A stretch of 64,000 nt of DNA, from contig CASESH010000002.1 of assembly GCA_949290565.1 (NCBI GenBank), positions 1 to 64,000 on the forward strand, in the 5' to 3' direction. Every line of letters starts with the position of its first letter. Within the stretch, counting starts at the first letter, position 1. The position numbers and the translations under genes were made by a program. This document shows, piece by piece, positions 61,898 through 64,000 of the stretch. Under the pieces are notes generated by a model. It saw only the letters and a list, made by a program, of their open reading frames with translations. It was not told the origin of the DNA and searched no databases. The stretch comes from an uncultured Christensenella sp. GTDB taxonomy: Bacteria; Bacillota; Clostridia; Christensenellales; UBA1242.

Positions 61898-64000
61898 ATG
61901 AAAAAATTTTACCAATTATCAGGTCAAGAAACATTGACTAAATTAAATAGTTCAGTAAACGGCTTAACTAATGTTGAGGCAAATATTAGACTTGAAAGAG
62001 ACGGAAAAAATATTTTAGAAGAAAAACATAGAAGAAGTGCTATTAAAATATTTTTTAATCAATTTGCAAATATGATGATTTTACTTTTGATATTAGTAGG
62101 TTTTGTATCTCTTTTTTATTCAATTTACAACGGAGAAAGTCTAATTGAAGCCATTGTTATTTTAGGTTGCGTTTTAGTTAACGCCTTGATGGGGTTTAGT
62201 CAAGAATTAAAAAGCGAAAATGCTATTGAAGCCTTAAAAGATTTAACAGAGTCTAAAATAAAAGTCAAAAGAGACGGCGTCTTTATTGAAATTGACACCG
62301 AGCAAATTGTAGTTGGAGATGTATTACTATTAAACGCAGGAGATAAAGTTCCGGCTGATTGTAGAATTTTAACTTGTGTTAATGCCAAAGTTGATGAATC
62401 TATCTTAACAGGAGAAAGCCTTGCAGTTGAAAAACAAGTTGATTCAATTAAAAAGGAAGTTTTATTGCAAGATAGAATAAATATGCTTTTTAGTGGTACA
62501 AGTCTTGTAAATGGTAAGATAGAGGCAGTAGTTGTTTCTACCGGAATGAATACTGAAATTGGAGCAATAGCAAACAGTTTAACAAAGAAAGATGAAACTT
62601 TAACTCCATTGCAGGTAAAGGTAAAAAAGGTTAGTTCATTTATAACTTTTATTGCTTGTATTTTGATTGCACTTACTCTTGTTTATGGTATAGTTCAAAA
62701 ATTGGAAGCGCTTTCAATAATAATGTTATGTATATCTATGATTTTAGCGGCCGTTCCTGAGGTTTTACCTGTTTCGATTACAGCAACGCTTACTATTGGT
62801 GTTCAGCAAATGTCAAAAAGGCGCACTATTGTTAAACAACTTTCTGCCATTGAAACCTTAGGATGTTGTCAAATTGTTTGTTCTGATAAAACCGGGACTA
62901 TTACCACTAACGAAATGACTGTTGTGGAATTATTTACAAATGGTAAAATTTATAGAGATGTAAAGAGTTTTAACAATGAAAATAAAATGTTTTATAATGT
63001 TTTTGCCCTATGTAACGACAGTCAAAAAGATATAAAAAATAAAGGTAATTTTATTGGAGACCCCGTAGAAATTGCTCTTAGTAAATACTTGTATAATCTC
63101 AGCATAAACGTTGATGAGCAAAGAGAAAAATATAAGAGGGTTGGAGAAATACCTTTTGATTCAACTCGAAAAATGATGAGTACAATCAATAAAGTTGACA
63201 ATGAGTTGTATATGTTTACCAAAGGAAGCCTTGGAGATTTACTTACAAAATGTTCAAGAGTTTATAAAAATGGTTTAGAATATAATTTAACTCAAAGCAT
63301 TAAGAACAAGTTTTTACATAAAGAAAAATTAATGAGTAAAAAGTCTTATAAAGTATTAGCATTTGCGTATAAGAAAATTGATTCTAAGAAAAAATACGGG
63401 AATGAAGATGAAGATGATTTAGTTCTCCTTGGAATAGCAGGAATGATTGACCCTCCAAAAGACGGAGTAAAAGAGGCTGTTAAAAAGTGTATAGAAGCAA
63501 AAATGAAACCAATTATGATTACAGGGGACAGTTTGCAAACGGCGTTTTCCATAGCAAAAGAAGTAGGAATTTTAACCTCTAAAAGTCAAGGTGTAGAGGG
63601 TAAGGAAATAAATAATTTAACTGATGATGAACTTGTAAGTTTTGTAAAAAAATATACTGTTTTTGCAAGAGTTACTCCTGAACATAAAGTGAGAATAGTA
63701 AGGGCTTTTCAACAAAGTGGAAAGGTTGTTGCTATGACGGGAGATGGAGTAAATGATGCTCCGGCGTTAAAACTTGCTCATGTCGGTATTGGTATGGGTA
63801 AAGCAGGGACTGATGTTACTAAAAATGTTGCAGACATAATTTTGATGGACGATAGTTTTTCAACGATAATTACAGCAGTTGAAGAAGGTAGAAGAATTTA
63901 TAATAATGTATTAAGAACAATTCTTTATAATTTGTCTAGTAATTTTGCAGAAATCTTTTTAATATTATTTGGAATGATTATAACAAAAAATATTATTTTA
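61898..64000 (+). CDS. P2-type P-type ATPase, truncated by window edge
   Basis: Begins at ATG 61898 with GCGAGGA upstream and runs to the window end in the same frame, 701 codons so far, with no stop. Signatures: LTGESLAVEK near residue 167, the M4 segment VPEVLPVSIT near 288, DKTGTITTNEMT near 329 and GDGVNDAPALK near 615. The sequence breaks off in the first C-terminal membrane helix. It is clearly related to the pump at 54306. M4 has PEVLP instead of PESLP. Cation specificity (calcium, sodium or other) is uncertain. Confidence 0.93.
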   Translation, partial: MKKFYQLSGQETLTKLNSSVNGLTNVEANIRLERDGKNILEEKHRRSAIKIFFNQFANMMILLLILVGFVSLFYSIYNGESLIEAIVILGCVLVNALMGFSQELKSENAIEALKDLTESKIKVKRDGVFIEIDTEQIVVGDVLLLNAGDKVPADCRILTCVNAKVDESILTGESLAVEKQVDSIKKEVLLQDRINMLFSGTSLVNGKIEAVVVSTGMNTEIGAIANSLTKKDETLTPLQVKVKKVSSFITFIACILIALTLVYGIVQKLEALSIIMLCISMILAAVPEVLPVSITATLTIGVQQMSKRRTIVKQLSAIETLGCCQIVCSDKTGTITTNEMTVVELFTNGKIYRDVKSFNNENKMFYNVFALCNDSQKDIKNKGNFIGDPVEIALSKYLYNLSINVDEQREKYKRVGEIPFDSTRKMMSTINKVDNELYMFTKGSLGDLLTKCSRVYKNGLEYNLTQSIKNKFLHKEKLMSKKSYKVLAFAYKKIDSKKKYGNEDEDDLVLLGIAGMIDPPKDGVKEAVKKCIEAKMKPIMITGDSLQTAFSIAKEVGILTSKSQGVEGKEINNLTDDELVSFVKKYTVFARVTPEHKVRIVRAFQQSGKVVAMTGDGVNDAPALKLAHVGIGMGKAGTDVTKNVADIILMDDSFSTIITAVEEGRRIYNNVLRTILYNLSSNFAEIFLILFGMIITKNIIL

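Overview
The window is a very AT-rich (roughly 27% G+C by eye) chromosomal segment of an anaerobic, endospore-forming Bacillota, most like an uncultured Clostridia-type lineage. Support comes from both dipicolinate synthase subunits, two rubrerythrins, meso-diaminopimelate dehydrogenase, ThyX-type thymidylate synthesis, a collagen-like surface protein and Firmicutes-style ribosome binding sites and terminators. No rRNA operon, replication origin, CRISPR array, intact transposon or intact prophage is visible.

Layout. 1-4.5 kb: queuosine genes (queH and a probable VUT precursor transporter), pyruvate kinase and a TetR regulator. 4.5-8.8 kb: CtpE-like P-type ATPase, tRNA-Val, greA, rubrerythrin. 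8.8-13.8 kb: an ambiguous holin-like ORF, an endonuclease/phosphatase-family protein, a lipoprotein, an FtsH-like AAA fragment next to a partly duplicated tRNA-Lys, a zinc-ribbon membrane protein and rsmD. 14-21 kb: archaeal-type valS, tRNA-fMet, an orphan phage-tail-fibre-like gene, dpaA-dpaB and a P-loop ATPase. 21-31.8 kb: DegV, small regulators, argS, acyltransferase, phosphodiesterase, lipoprotein, a DHFR-like protein, marR-cysS. 32-43 kb: aldehyde dehydrogenase-tcdA, rubrerythrin, CYTH protein-nucleoside hydrolase, dnaB, a compact alaS and a DUF4097-like protein. 43-50 kb: fused ABC transporter, a gluzincin-like protein, a double-domain ThyX and an XRE membrane regulator. 50-52 kb is decaying: a SAM riboswitch before an 83-residue protein, an isochorismatase pseudogene and tRNA-Ser. 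52-64 kb: lysoplasmalogenase-like protein, ddh, Ca2+-type P-ATPase, surface proteins, two-subunit aconitase X and a truncated P-type ATPase at the window edge.

The most unusual signal is structural. Seven intergenic elements of 77-97 bp (at 4447, 10872, 13826, 16461, 21191, 36810 and 54193) share one architecture: a 10-12 bp perfect outer stem enclosing three consecutive hairpins, i.e. a cloverleaf or four-way junction. The stems differ in sequence but stay paired. Each lies 8-40 bp after the stop codon of a plus-strand gene, and most lack the T-tract of an intrinsic terminator. A second genome-level feature is a set of genes whose -10 box ends 6-7 bp before the ATG with no Shine-Dalgarno sequence, as expected of leaderless mRNAs (queH, rsmD, an XRE regulator, a YfcE-like gene, possibly a P-loop ATPase). 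TGA is almost absent as a stop codon.
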